This document shows positions 35,462-44,317 of a stretch of DNA of 64,000 nt, one piece after another. The notes below the pieces were generated by a model. The model was not told the origin of the DNA. It made no database searches and saw nothing but the letters and a program-made list of their open reading frames with translations. Positions within the stretch are counted from its first letter, which is position 1. Each line of letters begins with the position of its first letter. This DNA comes from Marivita lacus (GTDB lineage Bacteria; Pseudomonadota; Alphaproteobacteria; Rhodobacterales; Rhodobacteraceae), in NCBI RefSeq assembly GCF_014637725.1, contig NZ_BMFC01000013.1, positions 34,013 through 98,012 on the forward strand. Direction: 5' to 3'. A program made the position numbers and the translations under genes.

Positions 35462-36281
35462 TCATGCTGGGGTCAAGCCATATGTTGTTTTCTTCTTTGC
35501 AGCAGATGCCGCAGCTGAGCTTGCTTTGAAGCGGAAGCTGTCGTTTCCGGTTTCAAGAATGTGACAGCGGTGGGTCAGGCGATCAAGCAAGGCGGTTGTC
35601 ATCTTGGCATCACTGAAGACTGTGGCCCATGCGCTGAAACTGAGGTTGGAGGTGATCACCACGCTTGTGCGCTCGTAAAGTTTGCTGAGCAGGTGGAAGA
35701 GCAGCGCCGCGCCTGACGCGCTGAACGGCAGGTAACACAGCTTGTCCAGGATCACGAGGTCGAGCTTGGTCATGGCTTCCGCGATCTGCCCGGCCTTGCC
35801 CTTGATCTTTTCCTGTTCGAGGATGTTGACCAGTTCGATGGTCGAGAAGAAGCGAACCTTCCGGCGGTGGTGCTGGATAGCCTGGATGCCGAGTGCCGTT
35901 GCGATATGAGTTTTGCCGGTGCCCGGGCCGCCGATCAGGACGACGTTTTGGGCACCGTCCATGAACTCGCAGCGGTGCAGAGTCCTGACAGTGGCTTCGT
36001 TGATCTCGCTGGGGGCGAAGTCGAATCCGGAGATGTCCTTGTAGGCCGGGAAACGGGCCGGCTTCATGTGATAAGCGATCGACCGGACCTCGCGTTCGGC
36101 CAATTCGGCCTTGAGAAGTTGCGACAGGATCGGGATGACAGCTTCAAAGGCCGGCGCTCCTTGCTCGATCAGATCGGTGACGGGTCACGCCGGAGGCATG
36201 CTTTCAGCACGACGCCATGCCATACATTTTGAGGCTGCGCAGCATGATGACGATGGCACCGGCGGCGGGGTAATGACGCAT
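35462..36281 (-). pseudogene. istB: istB, IS21 helper ATPase (frameshifted)
   Basis: The conserved start (MRHYPAAGAIVIM at 36281, continuing to LKMYGMA) is followed by a disrupted stretch near 36180-36225 with a stop, after which the frame resumes as [14 protein letters not shown] and continues to the end. The main part of 213 residues keeps the Walker A motif GGPGTGKTH and the sensor regions. A typical Asp-Glu pair of Walker B is DK here (VILDKLCYL instead of VILDELGYL). Not functional. Confidence 0.85.
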
Positions 36282-37378
36282 GGTGGCCTCCGGCGATCTG
36301 GGTCCGGAAACCATCATTGTGTTCGACATTGGCCTTGGGTTCGCTGCGCAGGGCCAGTGCCTGCGGCGTATCCAGTGGCGGTCCGTCGATCATCTTGCCG
36401 TCGACCAGCCGGTGCAGCAGGTTCAGCACATGGGTTTTGGTCGGCACGCCCTCGGACAGCGACAATTCGACCGCGGTGAGCACCGCTTGTTCGTCGTGGT
36501 GCAAGACGAGGGCGAGAATATCCACCATCTCGCGATCACCACCGGGCTTGCACAGCAAACGCTGCTAACCAAGCATTCAGCGCAGCGAGGTCTGGAAAGT
36601 CCGTCATACCTTGCAGCATCTGATGGCGGGCATCGCGAACGTTCTTCTCGACTTGGCCCTTCTCCCATCCGGCCGCCGGATTGCAGAAGTCGGGCTCATA
36701 GACATAGTGGTTCGTCATCGCGAGGAAGCGCATGTTGATCTGTCACTCCTTGCCGCGGCCGACACGATCCACCGCCGTCTTCATGTTATCGTAAATGCCC
36801 CGCGCAGGCACACCACCAAAGACCCGGAACGCGTGCCAGTGGGCATCGAACAGCATCTCATGCGTCTGAAACGGATAGGCACGCATCAGAAAGGCCCGGC
36901 TGTGCGACAGCTTGATATGCGCCATCTGCAACTTCGTGCGCTCGCCACCCAGAACCGCGAAGTCTTCGCTCCAGTCAAACTGGAAGGCTTCGCCAGGATC
37001 AAAATGCAGCGGCACAAAGGTCCCGCGCCCCGTCGTCTGCTGTTCACGTTGCCGATCTGCCCGCCACGATCGTGAAAAAGCCGCCACCCGGGCATAAGAC
37101 CCGGTGAAGGCAAGCGCCACAAGATCGGCGTGCAACTGCTTCACTGTGCGTCGCTGTTTACGCAGCTTTCCGGCTTCAGTCTTCCGCCAACCCGCCAGCT
37201 TCTCGGCAAAGGGATCAAGCTTGCTCGCCAGTTCCGGCGTCGCGAATTTTGGCTCGATGGTGTTCGCCGCCAGATGTTTGGTCACTGTCTTCCGCAACTC
37301 GCCTGTCAGCCGCGCGATCTCGCGGATCGACAGCTTCTGCCGGTTATGCATCCGATGGATGATGTTCAAAAGTCCCAT
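36169..37378 (-). pseudogene. istA: istA, IS21 transposase (nonsense codon and internal deletion)
   Basis: The N-terminal part (37378 down to 36743) has the HTH and the DDE catalytic start (QFDWSEDF). A TGA at 36743-36745 interrupts KE-QINMRF, where an Arg codon is expected. The frame continues (HYVYEPDFCNPAAGWEKGQ) to about 36560, then jumps to the C terminus (CKPGGDREMVDIL) with roughly 150 residues missing. The transposase is therefore dead. Confidence 0.85.
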
Positions 37379-37570
37379 GTGGATTACTGCGTCCCCCCCG
37401 CTGCTTTCTGCTTTGGGGGTAGGTTCACATGGCTCAGTTCTCAGTGAAAATTATCCGCCTTACCGGCTCAGTTCCGGGTGCAAATCAACACTCCTGCGGA
37501 CATCCCGAGAAAACGAGACAATCCTTTCCTCCTCTGATAAAAATTTACAAAAGGACATCCCGACCTGCTG

Positions 37571-39121
37571 ATGGACAGCGTTCGTTTCACAGAATTTACG
37601 TTTCAGCGGCGCGCAAGGCGCCTCGTGCGGGGCGACGAAGACATCGCCATCGGAGCGCGCGCCTTTGATCTTCTCGATCTTCTGATCACCTGCCGGGACC
37701 GCGTCGTCGGACGGGACGAGATCATGGCGGCGGTCTGGCCGGATACCGTTGTCGGCGAGAACAACCTGAACGTCCAGGTCGCCAATCTTCGACGGCTTTT
37801 GGGGGTGGGTGCGATCGTCACGGTGCCGGGACGCGGCCTGCGTTTCGCGCTGGAAGTCGCATCGACCGGTCCACTGGCTCTGAGCCTTCCCGACCGGCCC
37901 TCGGTTGTCGTGTTGCCATTCGCGGATCTCGGCGGAGATCCCACGATGTCCTGGCTCGCCGACGGCTTTGTCGAGGATATCACGACCGAACTGTCCCGGT
38001 TCCGCGACCTCTTCGTTGTGGCGCGCAACTCGGCCTTCATCTACCGGGCCATGCCGCGCGATCTCAGGGTCATTTCGCGCGAACTGGGCGTCCGGTACAT
38101 CGTCGAAGGCAGCGTCCGCGCCACGGCCGAACGTGTGCGCGTCACCGCACAGCTGATCGACGCCCACACCGGACGGCATGTCTGGGCCGAGGTCTTCGAC
38201 CGCGACCTTGTCGGGCATTTCGACACGCAGGCTCGGGTGGCGCAGGCCATCGTGACCTGTCTCGCTCCGCAGATCGACCGGGCCGAGGCCGAGCGCATCC
38301 GCACCGCCGCGCCCGAGGACCTGACCGCGCATGGCATAGCGCTGCGGGGCTGGTCCATGGTCTCGGCCGGCGACATGGCCTACGATCCCGTCCCGCGCGA
38401 AAAGGCAGCGGAGCTTGCCCGGCAAGCGCTGGACCTCGATCCGACCTCGGGCCTCTCCTGGCGCGTTCTGGCCTGGGTCGCGTGGTGGAACATTTATCAC
38501 GCCACGACACCCTGCGTGCCCGACACGCTCGCCGGAGGCATCGATGCGGCCACCAAGGCCATCGCCGCAGATCCGACCGACCACCATGCAAGGCGGCTCA
38601 GGGCGCTTCTGCACTTCATGAACCAGGATGCCGAGGTGGGCCTGCCCGAGCTTCGCCAGGCGCATGAGATGAACCCGAACTGCGCGGTAACGCTGGCGTG
38701 GCTTGGCCTCTACGAGGGTTTCCATGGTGATGCCGAACGCGGTGTGCCGCTGGCCGAGGCCGCGCTGCGCCGCTCTCCGCGCGATCCCTCACGCGGCTCT
38801 CTCCTCGCCGCACTTGGCTTCTCGCAATTCGCCGTGCGCAACTACGACGCGGCCGCACAGGCGGCGGAGGCGGCGCTGGCGGAGGCCGTGGGAAGCGCCA
38901 CGCCCCTGATCCTCGCCGCAATCGCCTGGGTCGGCGCGGGGCGCATCGATCGGGCCGAGGTGGCCTTCGCACGGGTCGCCGAGATCGCGCCGACCCTCGT
39001 CGAGGCGCGCCTTGCGGGCCGCTGGCTCTCCTCTAACCCCGACTACCTGGCGCGTGCGCACACCTTCTTCCGCATCGCCGCGGGCCTCAGCCCGGCCGAC
39101 GCGGCCAAGATGCTCAGGTAG
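37571..39121 (+). CDS. Winged-helix (OmpR/CadC-type) regulator with TPR region
   Basis: A 516-residue protein. Residues about 1-100 are an OmpR/PhoB-type winged helix DNA-binding domain (ARAFDLLDLLI, RDEIMAAVWPDTVVGENNLNVQ). Residues about 108-225 resemble the domain often found in adenylate cyclase-like TPR regulators (SVVVLPFADLGGDPTMSWLADG, GVRYIVEGSVR). The rest (about 250-516) is a series of TPR-like helical repeats. No membrane helix is seen. It starts 80 bases after the IS21 element and heads a same-strand cluster of small enzymes that it may control. Confidence 0.88.
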   Translation: MDSVRFTEFTFQRRARRLVRGDEDIAIGARAFDLLDLLITCRDRVVGRDEIMAAVWPDTVVGENNLNVQVANLRRLLGVGAIVTVPGRGLRFALEVASTGPLALSLPDRPSVVVLPFADLGGDPTMSWLADGFVEDITTELSRFRDLFVVARNSAFIYRAMPRDLRVISRELGVRYIVEGSVRATAERVRVTAQLIDAHTGRHVWAEVFDRDLVGHFDTQARVAQAIVTCLAPQIDRAEAERIRTAAPEDLTAHGIALRGWSMVSAGDMAYDPVPREKAAELARQALDLDPTSGLSWRVLAWVAWWNIYHATTPCVPDTLAGGIDAATKAIAADPTDHHARRLRALLHFMNQDAEVGLPELRQAHEMNPNCAVTLAWLGLYEGFHGDAERGVPLAEAALRRSPRDPSRGSLLAALGFSQFAVRNYDAAAQAAEAALAEAVGSATPLILAAIAWVGAGRIDRAEVAFARVAEIAPTLVEARLAGRWLSSNPDYLARAHTFFRIAAGLSPADAAKMLR

Positions 39122-39243
39122 CTGCGGCGCCTCCGATTTATATCTTTTTAGCCGCACTGGGTGACGCCATTGCCCCGGTCGCGCCACCCTCACAGAGGAC
39201 GGGATGGCATCACGCCGGAGCCCGCCATGGGGGAGAAAACACA

Positions 39244-39576
39244 ATGCCATTCTACCTATACCAGTTGGCTTATTCCGGCGATGCCATCAAGGCGATGGTC
39301 GCCGACCCGAGCGACCGCGAAGCGGCTGCGCGCAAGCTTGTCGAGGCGCTTGGCGGCAAGCTGCATCACCTGTTCTTTGCGTTTGGACAGTACGACGTTG
39401 TCTGCCTGATTGAAGGCCCGGACGACATGTTCATGATGGCGGGCGCTGCGGCCGTCGGCTCGGCGGGCACGGTCTCGGCCTCGGCAACGACAAAGCTGAT
39501 GACTTCGTCCGAGGCGATGGCAGCCCTTAAGAAGGCCGGAGAGGTCACCGGTGCATACAAGCCGCCGCACGGGTAG
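39244..39576 (+). CDS. GYD domain protein
   Basis: A 110-residue protein of the GYD family: YLYQLAYSGDAIKAMV at the start, then LHHLFFAFGQYDVVCLIEGPDD, then AGTVSASATTKLMTSSEAM. GYD proteins are small ferredoxin-like-fold proteins without an assigned reaction. GGGGGAGAA precedes the ATG. It is the first small gene after the regulator, on the same strand, with 122 bases between them. Confidence 0.85.
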   Translation: MPFYLYQLAYSGDAIKAMVADPSDREAAARKLVEALGGKLHHLFFAFGQYDVVCLIEGPDDMFMMAGAAAVGSAGTVSASATTKLMTSSEAMAALKKAGEVTGAYKPPHG

Positions 39577-39733
39577 CTTGTTCCAGTCGGCGCCGATCAA
39601 GAGAGCCTAAGCACTCGACCGGTTCGGGCGGCGGCGCTTCGACAGATCCAGCGCGGGCCGCAGGCTGGCGCGCACCTTGTCGCCGGATCGCCCCAAGGAG
39701 CCGGTGACCAGCGGTGTTTCTAAAGGTGAAGGC

Positions 39734-40165
39734 ATGAACGAACAGGATCACGACTGGATCACGCTGCACCGGGTGCGCTTTGCCGCGCCGATCGCCGCTC
39801 GGGACAACAGCTTTTCCCCGGTAGGGGGCGCGTCGGTCTGGCGGTTCTGCCCGCAGCACGTGCCCGGCGCGGATGCGCTTACGACCCTGACCTCGGAGAT
39901 CTGGGGCGGGTTGGGGATCTGGGATCGTCGAGCGGAGGCCGAGGCGATGCTTGCTGATCAGGGCGCGGCGATACCCTGCCTGGCCGAAGCCGAGGCGATG
40001 CTCGAAGCGGCCTATCAGGACGGACGCCACCGCGCCCGGATGGAGCAGAACCGCGCAGGCTTGATGTTCGACCACTCGTCCTTCACCCGCCTGCGCGCGC
40101 TTCACAGCCAAGGCGACTGGGAAGGAGATCCATTTGCTGAATTGCAGGAAGGTGCCATGACATGA
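39734..40165 (+). CDS. Hypothetical protein
   Basis: A 143-residue soluble protein with no family that I recognise. It contains a WRFCPQHVPGADALTTL stretch and a C-terminal acidic region. AAAGGTGAAGGC before the ATG supports the start. It overlaps the following NTF2-like gene by four bases, so the two are translationally coupled. Function unknown; it belongs to the accessory cluster. Confidence 0.7.
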   Translation: MNEQDHDWITLHRVRFAAPIAARDNSFSPVGGASVWRFCPQHVPGADALTTLTSEIWGGLGIWDRRAEAEAMLADQGAAIPCLAEAEAMLEAAYQDGRHRARMEQNRAGLMFDHSSFTRLRALHSQGDWEGDPFAELQEGAMT

Positions 40166-40518
40166 CGCTCGAAGACGAGTTGCATGGGTGGCTTGAACAC
40201 ATGGCACGGTCCTATGCGGTCGGCGATGCCGCCGCTTGTGCCAGGATGTTCAGCGAAGATGCTATGCTGCACTCGCCCTTCGCGCCCCCTGCCCACGGGC
40301 GGGCCGAGATCGAGATCCTGCATCGGGACTGGACCCGGACGGCCACGGCAAAACGCTTCGACATCCTGTCTTTCGGCGGCTCGGGCGACCTTGCCTGGAT
40401 ACTTGCCAGGTTCTCCGAAGGCGATACCGGTACGGGCACCACGCTGGCCGTCCTCGACCGAAGCGCAGGCACCGGCTGGCTCTGCAAGGCGTGCAGCCTG
40501 AACGAAGAACAGATCTGA
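40162..40518 (+). CDS. SnoaL/NTF2-like protein (copy 1)
   Basis: A 118-residue protein of the nuclear transport factor 2/SnoaL-like fold. WLEHMARSYAVGDAAACARMFSEDAMLHSPF and HGRAEIEIL give the typical start of the fold. Such small cone-shaped proteins act as isomerases, cyclases or ligand binders. ATGA overlap joins it to the gene before. It is one of three such proteins in this cluster. Confidence 0.8.
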   Translation: MTLEDELHGWLEHMARSYAVGDAAACARMFSEDAMLHSPFAPPAHGRAEIEILHRDWTRTATAKRFDILSFGGSGDLAWILARFSEGDTGTGTTLAVLDRSAGTGWLCKACSLNEEQI

Positions 40519-40575
40519 ATGCTGCACCCGTCAACCGCGCCGGATGCGAGATCCAACAAGCAAAGGGTGAGACGC

Positions 40576-40962
40576 ATGCCAACCGACAGTATCGCCGCCA
40601 CGGCGACCGCCTATACCGCTGCCTGGAATAGCGGTTCGGCCGAAGCAGTTGCGTCATTCTACGCCGAGACGGGCGGCATCGTCATCAACCGGGGCACGCC
40701 CTGGGAGGGGCGCGCGCGCGTTCAGGCCATGGCCGAAGGATTTTTCGCTGATGTGCCCGACTTGAACCTGACCTGTGACGGGGTGCGCATCGCGGGCGAT
40801 CACGTTGCCTTTCTGTGGACCTTCACCGGCCACCATGCCGAAACGCGCAACCCGGTGCGGATAGCAGGCTGGGAAGAATGGGATGCGGACGCCGATGGCA
40901 AAGTCGCCGCCTCGAGAGGCTGGTTCGACGCCGAGGATTACGCCCGGCAGGTGGCGGGATGA
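40576..40962 (+). CDS. SnoaL/NTF2-like protein (copy 2)
   Basis: A 128-residue NTF2-fold protein: AYTAAWNSGSAEAVASFYAE at the start, then NRGTPWEGRARVQAMAEGFFADVPDL and a C-terminal beta-strand region. AAAGGGTGAG precedes the ATG. It overlaps the methyltransferase gene by four bases. The active-site pocket suggests a small-molecule substrate, but none can be named. Confidence 0.82.
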   Translation: MPTDSIAATATAYTAAWNSGSAEAVASFYAETGGIVINRGTPWEGRARVQAMAEGFFADVPDLNLTCDGVRIAGDHVAFLWTFTGHHAETRNPVRIAGWEEWDADADGKVAASRGWFDAEDYARQVAG

Positions 40963-41765
40963 GCGACCCCTTCGCAAATGTCGACGCGGCGTCCCCGGAG
41001 TTCATCGAGATCATCGCAACCGCGCTTGAAGTGCGCGCGGCGGACCCCTCCATGTTGCCCGTGATCGACGGTTTTCTCGACCGGCTTGCGCCGCCCGACG
41101 GCGGCCTGATCGTCGATATCGGTTGCGGGACCGGCGGTGTGACCCGGCGCATCGCCGACCGCTTCGGGCGCGCCAATGTGCTCGGTGTGGAGCCGTCCGC
41201 CGCCTTGACCGGCAAAGCCTGGTCGCTGGCTGGCGACCATCCCAACCTAAAGTTCCGGAATGGTGACGGAGCGGCGCTCGATCTCGCCGATGGCAGCGCC
41301 GACATCGCCATCCTGCACACTGTGCTGTCGCATGTGGCCGATCCGTCTCCGCTTGTCATGGAGGCCACGCGCATCCTGCGCCTAGGCGGCACACTGGTGG
41401 TCTGCGATGCAGATTTCTCGAAGGCCGCACTGGGCCTTGCGCCCGGCGATCCGCTGGACTCCTGTGCCCGGGCTTTCGTGGCCGGATCTGTGACGGATGC
41501 CTGGCTGACGGGCAAGCTCAAGCCGCTGGCTCGTGCTGCCGGGTTGACGGTCGCGCATTTCGATACCGCAATACGCGTCGTTACGGACGGAATTGGTAAC
41601 CTCGTCTGGGTCAGGATGGCGGCTGCGCGCTTCGTGACCGAAGGCGTGATCGGCCAGCCGCTCGCCGATGCGCTCGAGGCTGAATATCACCGCCGTGCCG
41701 AGGCCGGGACGCTTTACGGCTTCCTGCCCTTTGTGACGATGATCGCCGTGAAAGCTGAGAGATGA
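40959..41765 (+). CDS. Class I SAM-dependent methyltransferase
   Basis: A 268-residue methyltransferase. Motif I is LIVDIGCGTGGVTRRI (about residues 49-64), the acidic SAM-binding residue follows in VLGVEPS, and motif IV-like ADIAILHTVLSHV is near 115. The fold is of the UbiE/Methyltransf_11 type. The start is coupled by ATGA to the NTF2-like gene. Substrate unknown. Confidence 0.85.
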   Translation: MSDPFANVDAASPEFIEIIATALEVRAADPSMLPVIDGFLDRLAPPDGGLIVDIGCGTGGVTRRIADRFGRANVLGVEPSAALTGKAWSLAGDHPNLKFRNGDGAALDLADGSADIAILHTVLSHVADPSPLVMEATRILRLGGTLVVCDADFSKAALGLAPGDPLDSCARAFVAGSVTDAWLTGKLKPLARAAGLTVAHFDTAIRVVTDGIGNLVWVRMAAARFVTEGVIGQPLADALEAEYHRRAEAGTLYGFLPFVTMIAVKAER

Positions 41766-41814
41766 GGATGCCTTGCCATAGGATGTGCGGCAGCCTTTGC
41801 GCGGAGAATGACGC

Positions 41815-42245
41815 ATGACAAACGCCACAAGGCACATGGCCAATGCCATGCCGATCCTGCACCTGACGGAGGGCGCGGACGGCATTTCGCACTTTTCGGA
41901 CCTGCATGTTTCCCTCCGCTCCGGCGGTTTCGCCCCGCCCGCGCCTCCAATGCCGGTTTCTGACACTGAGCCGGCGACGGGTGTTCGCTACCTCGTGCTT
42001 CCCGCTGGATGGGTGGCGCGCGGCATCCCTCACCGCGCCGGCAGGTCGCGTTTTGCCTGTCGGGCCGTCTTCGGGTCGATGCGGGCGATGGCGCGGTGAG
42101 GGAGTTTGGCGCAGGCGCGATCTGGCGGATGGAGGACGTGGCCGGGTCGGGCCACACGACGACCGTGCTCGGGGACGAAGACGTGCGCCTGGCAATCGTG
42201 CAACTGCCATCGCAACCCGGCGACCCAATCCCGAAGGAGACCTAA
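41815..42245 (+). pseudogene. Cupin-like protein, frameshifted
   Basis: The frame that begins MTNATRHMANAM reads well to YLVLPAGW near 42008 and then runs into unrelated sequence and a stop. The other frame, from 42009, reads RQVAFCLSGRLRVDAGDG and EFGAGAIWRMEDVAGSGH, a normal cupin core, to a stop at 42243-42245. Joined, the two give one cupin protein of about 140 residues. A short indel near 42005 explains the break. It could be a true mutation or a sequencing error. The stop overlaps the next start. Confidence 0.65.
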
Positions 42246-42673
42246 TGAACATGATCCAAAAGAGTGTCCGGCAGTTTCACGAAGCCTGGGACTTGCGCGA
42301 TCCCGACCGTGGTGCTGCCATCATCGCGCCGAACTGCCGGTTCGAGGATGTGGCGCGTGACGAGGCGCAGATCGGCCCCGACGACTATCGAATGGACTAT
42401 CAGCGCTGGCGGGCCGCTTTCCCGGATGGAGAGGTCAAGGTCGTCAATGTCCTTACCGGTGGCAATGGACCCGACGGCTGGGGGGGCGAGTTCCTCAATC
42501 GCGGCACCCAGTTCGGAAACCTTCACTCGGGCCTCGAGAATTTCCCGCCCTCCGGGCGCCGGATGGAGGTCCGCTATTGCTCTGTCATGCGCGTAGAGAA
42601 CGGCAAGGTGGTCGAGGGTCGTGATTATTACGACAGCGCCACCATCGCACGGCAACTCGGGTTGGTCGAATGA
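42245..42673 (+). CDS. SnoaL/NTF2-like protein (copy 3)
   Basis: A 142-residue SnoaL-type protein: VRQFHEAWDLRDPDRGAAI, then YRMDYQRWRAAFPDGEVKV, and the ENGKVVEGRDYYDSATIARQLG end that is typical of the polyketide cyclase SnoaL group. It starts at the stop of the frameshifted cupin gene. It is the third NTF2-like protein in about 2.5 kb, which suggests a shared substrate or pathway. Confidence 0.85.
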   Translation: MNMIQKSVRQFHEAWDLRDPDRGAAIIAPNCRFEDVARDEAQIGPDDYRMDYQRWRAAFPDGEVKVVNVLTGGNGPDGWGGEFLNRGTQFGNLHSGLENFPPSGRRMEVRYCSVMRVENGKVVEGRDYYDSATIARQLGLVE

Positions 42674-42704
42674 GACCCGTCGGCCATGAAACAGGGGATA
42701 CCTG

Positions 42705-43043
42705 ATGCGCTTTCCCACCTTCTTCGATGCCATGCCCGCCCTCGATGTACCGTTTCCCGAGGATGTGGTCACCTCCCATGCCGTTTGCTCGGATGCGGGG
42801 CTGGTGGCCTTCTTCCGCTTCCACAAGGACATGGACCTTCCGCCCCACGCGCACGGGCCCCAATGGGGTACTGTGATCGCGGGGGAGATCGTCTTCACCA
42901 TCGGTGGCGAGACGCGGGCCTATCGACCCGGTGACAGCTACGACATCCCTGCGGGTGTCGAGCACGGCGCGCGGATACGCGCCGGCACGATCGTGGTCGA
43001 CGTCTTCGCAGAGGCAGACCGCTATCCGTTGAAGGCACGCTGA
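42705..43043 (+). CDS. Single-domain cupin protein
   Basis: A 112-residue cupin. The metal-binding pattern is visible as LPPHAHGPQWGTVIAGE (two His near residues 44 and 46, with a later Glu) and the second motif as GDSYDIPAGVEHGARI (His near 83). It could be a small metal-dependent enzyme or a ligand sensor. It lies in the middle of the accessory cluster with the GNAT gene two bases downstream. Confidence 0.85.
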   Translation: MRFPTFFDAMPALDVPFPEDVVTSHAVCSDAGLVAFFRFHKDMDLPPHAHGPQWGTVIAGEIVFTIGGETRAYRPGDSYDIPAGVEHGARIRAGTIVVDVFAEADRYPLKAR

Positions 43044-43044
43044 G

Positions 43045-43584
43045 ATGGCTGTCGATATCGCCCGCGCAAAGACGCCCGAGGACCTTGATGCCGTTCGGCT
43101 GTTGATCCGCGACTTCTTCGCATGGGCCATAGCCCATGTGGCGGAGGACGGGAAATCCCCGAACGACTCCGTCTTCGCGAATCTCGACGCCGAACTCGCA
43201 GGTCTTCCAGGTCGGTTCGGTCCGCCGTCTGGCTGTCTGCTTCTGGCGAAGCTTGACGGCGCGCCGGTCGGCTGTGTCGCCTTTTACGGTCAGGATGCGA
43301 CCACGATGGAGATCAAGCGCATGTTCGTACGTCCCGAGGCCTGGGGGAAAGGCGTCGGCAGACGGATGCTGGAGATGCTCCTGACCGAGGCAGCGGCCGC
43401 CGGATATACCCACTACCGCCTGTCCACTCACTACAAGCTGCATTCGGCCCAGGCGCTCTACCGCCAAGCCGGATTCCGCGAGGTGCCCGGTTCTAAGGAT
43501 TTCCCGGGCATCGTGGAGGGCGTCGACATCTGCATGGAAATGACCCCGGTCCACGATGCCGCGAAGGAGAACCGCCTTGCCTGA
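43045..43584 (+). CDS. GNAT-family N-acetyltransferase
   Basis: A 179-residue acetyltransferase. The acetyl-CoA site is MFVRPEAWGKGVGRRMLEML (about 91-110) and motif B contains LYRQAGFREV. It starts two bases after the cupin gene and its end overlaps the start of the ChaC gene by eight bases. The substrate is not predictable, but amino acids, peptides or amines fit its neighbours. Confidence 0.87.
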   Translation: MAVDIARAKTPEDLDAVRLLIRDFFAWAIAHVAEDGKSPNDSVFANLDAELAGLPGRFGPPSGCLLLAKLDGAPVGCVAFYGQDATTMEIKRMFVRPEAWGKGVGRRMLEMLLTEAAAAGYTHYRLSTHYKLHSAQALYRQAGFREVPGSKDFPGIVEGVDICMEMTPVHDAAKENRLA

Positions 43585-44317
43585 CACGCTCGACCCGTTC
43601 GTCCACCATCCCGAACTGCGCGACCGGATCGCAGATCCCGAAACCTCGCTTTTCCGGACCTTCCGGGCCGAGCATCTCATCGTGCAAGAGCCGCATCTGC
43701 GGGACTGGGTGTATCCCGAAGCACGGCGCGAAGCGATCCGCGCCGAGGCGCTGGCCGGCCACTCGGGCGACCTGTGGGTCTTCGGCTACGGGTCGCTGAT
43801 GTGGAACCCGGCGCTGCGCTTCACCGAGGTGCGGCGCGCGCATGTCGCGGACCATGCCCGACGCCTGATCCTCGTTGAATATCGGGGCGGCCGCGGAACG
43901 ATGGAAGCGCCGGGCCTGATGGCGACGCTGGACGCGGGCGACGGCTGCGATGGGCTGGCCTTCCGGATCGCCGCCGTGGATGTTGAAACCGAGACCGATA
44001 TTCTCTTTCAGCGCGAAATGCTGGCGCCCGGCTATCTCGCCCGGTTCATCCCGGCGCGGATCGGCGATGAGGAGGACCGCGTGCTGACCTTTCTCGCCGA
44101 TCACGACGTGCCCGATGTCCGCCCCGACCTGACCCACGAGGAACAGATTCGCTACGTCGCCCACGGGGCGGGCGATCTCGGCACCAGCCGCGACTACCTG
44201 GCCAGCATCGTCGGACATCTGGGCGAACTGGGCATCGTCGACCAGTCTTGCACCGACCTTCTGAACGCGGTGGACACCTATCTCGCGGCGACTGCCGAAA
44301 AGGAGCTTGCCCCATGA
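43577..44317 (+). CDS. ChaC-like gamma-glutamylcyclotransferase
   Basis: A 246-residue protein of the ChaC family, which cleaves glutathione to 5-oxoproline and Cys-Gly. The substrate loop VFGYGSLMWNP is near residue 67-77, and the GGRGTMEAPGLMATLD region follows with the acidic residues expected. I chose a TTG start because AAGGAG lies seven bases before it; an ATG 21 bases upstream has no ribosome site. It overlaps the dipeptidase gene by four bases, which supports a two-step glutathione breakdown. Confidence 0.85.
   Translation: MPDTLDPFVHHPELRDRIADPETSLFRTFRAEHLIVQEPHLRDWVYPEARREAIRAEALAGHSGDLWVFGYGSLMWNPALRFTEVRRAHVADHARRLILVEYRGGRGTMEAPGLMATLDAGDGCDGLAFRIAAVDVETETDILFQREMLAPGYLARFIPARIGDEEDRVLTFLADHDVPDVRPDLTHEEQIRYVAHGAGDLGTSRDYLASIVGHLGELGIVDQSCTDLLNAVDTYLAATAEKELAP

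Larger units (their letters stand above)
35391..37490 (-). mobile_element. Degenerate IS21-family element
   Basis: About 2.1 kb bounded by 26-base imperfect terminal inverted repeats: left end 35391-35416 starts TGTTGATTTTCACTCAG, right end 37465-37490 ends GGGTGCAAATCAACA. Each end carries a second internal copy (near 35416-35440 and 37429-37451), as is usual for IS21. The inside holds istA and istB, both broken. No target-site duplication is visible (AAGGC on the left, CTCCT on the right), which suggests age or recombination between copies. Confidence 0.88.
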
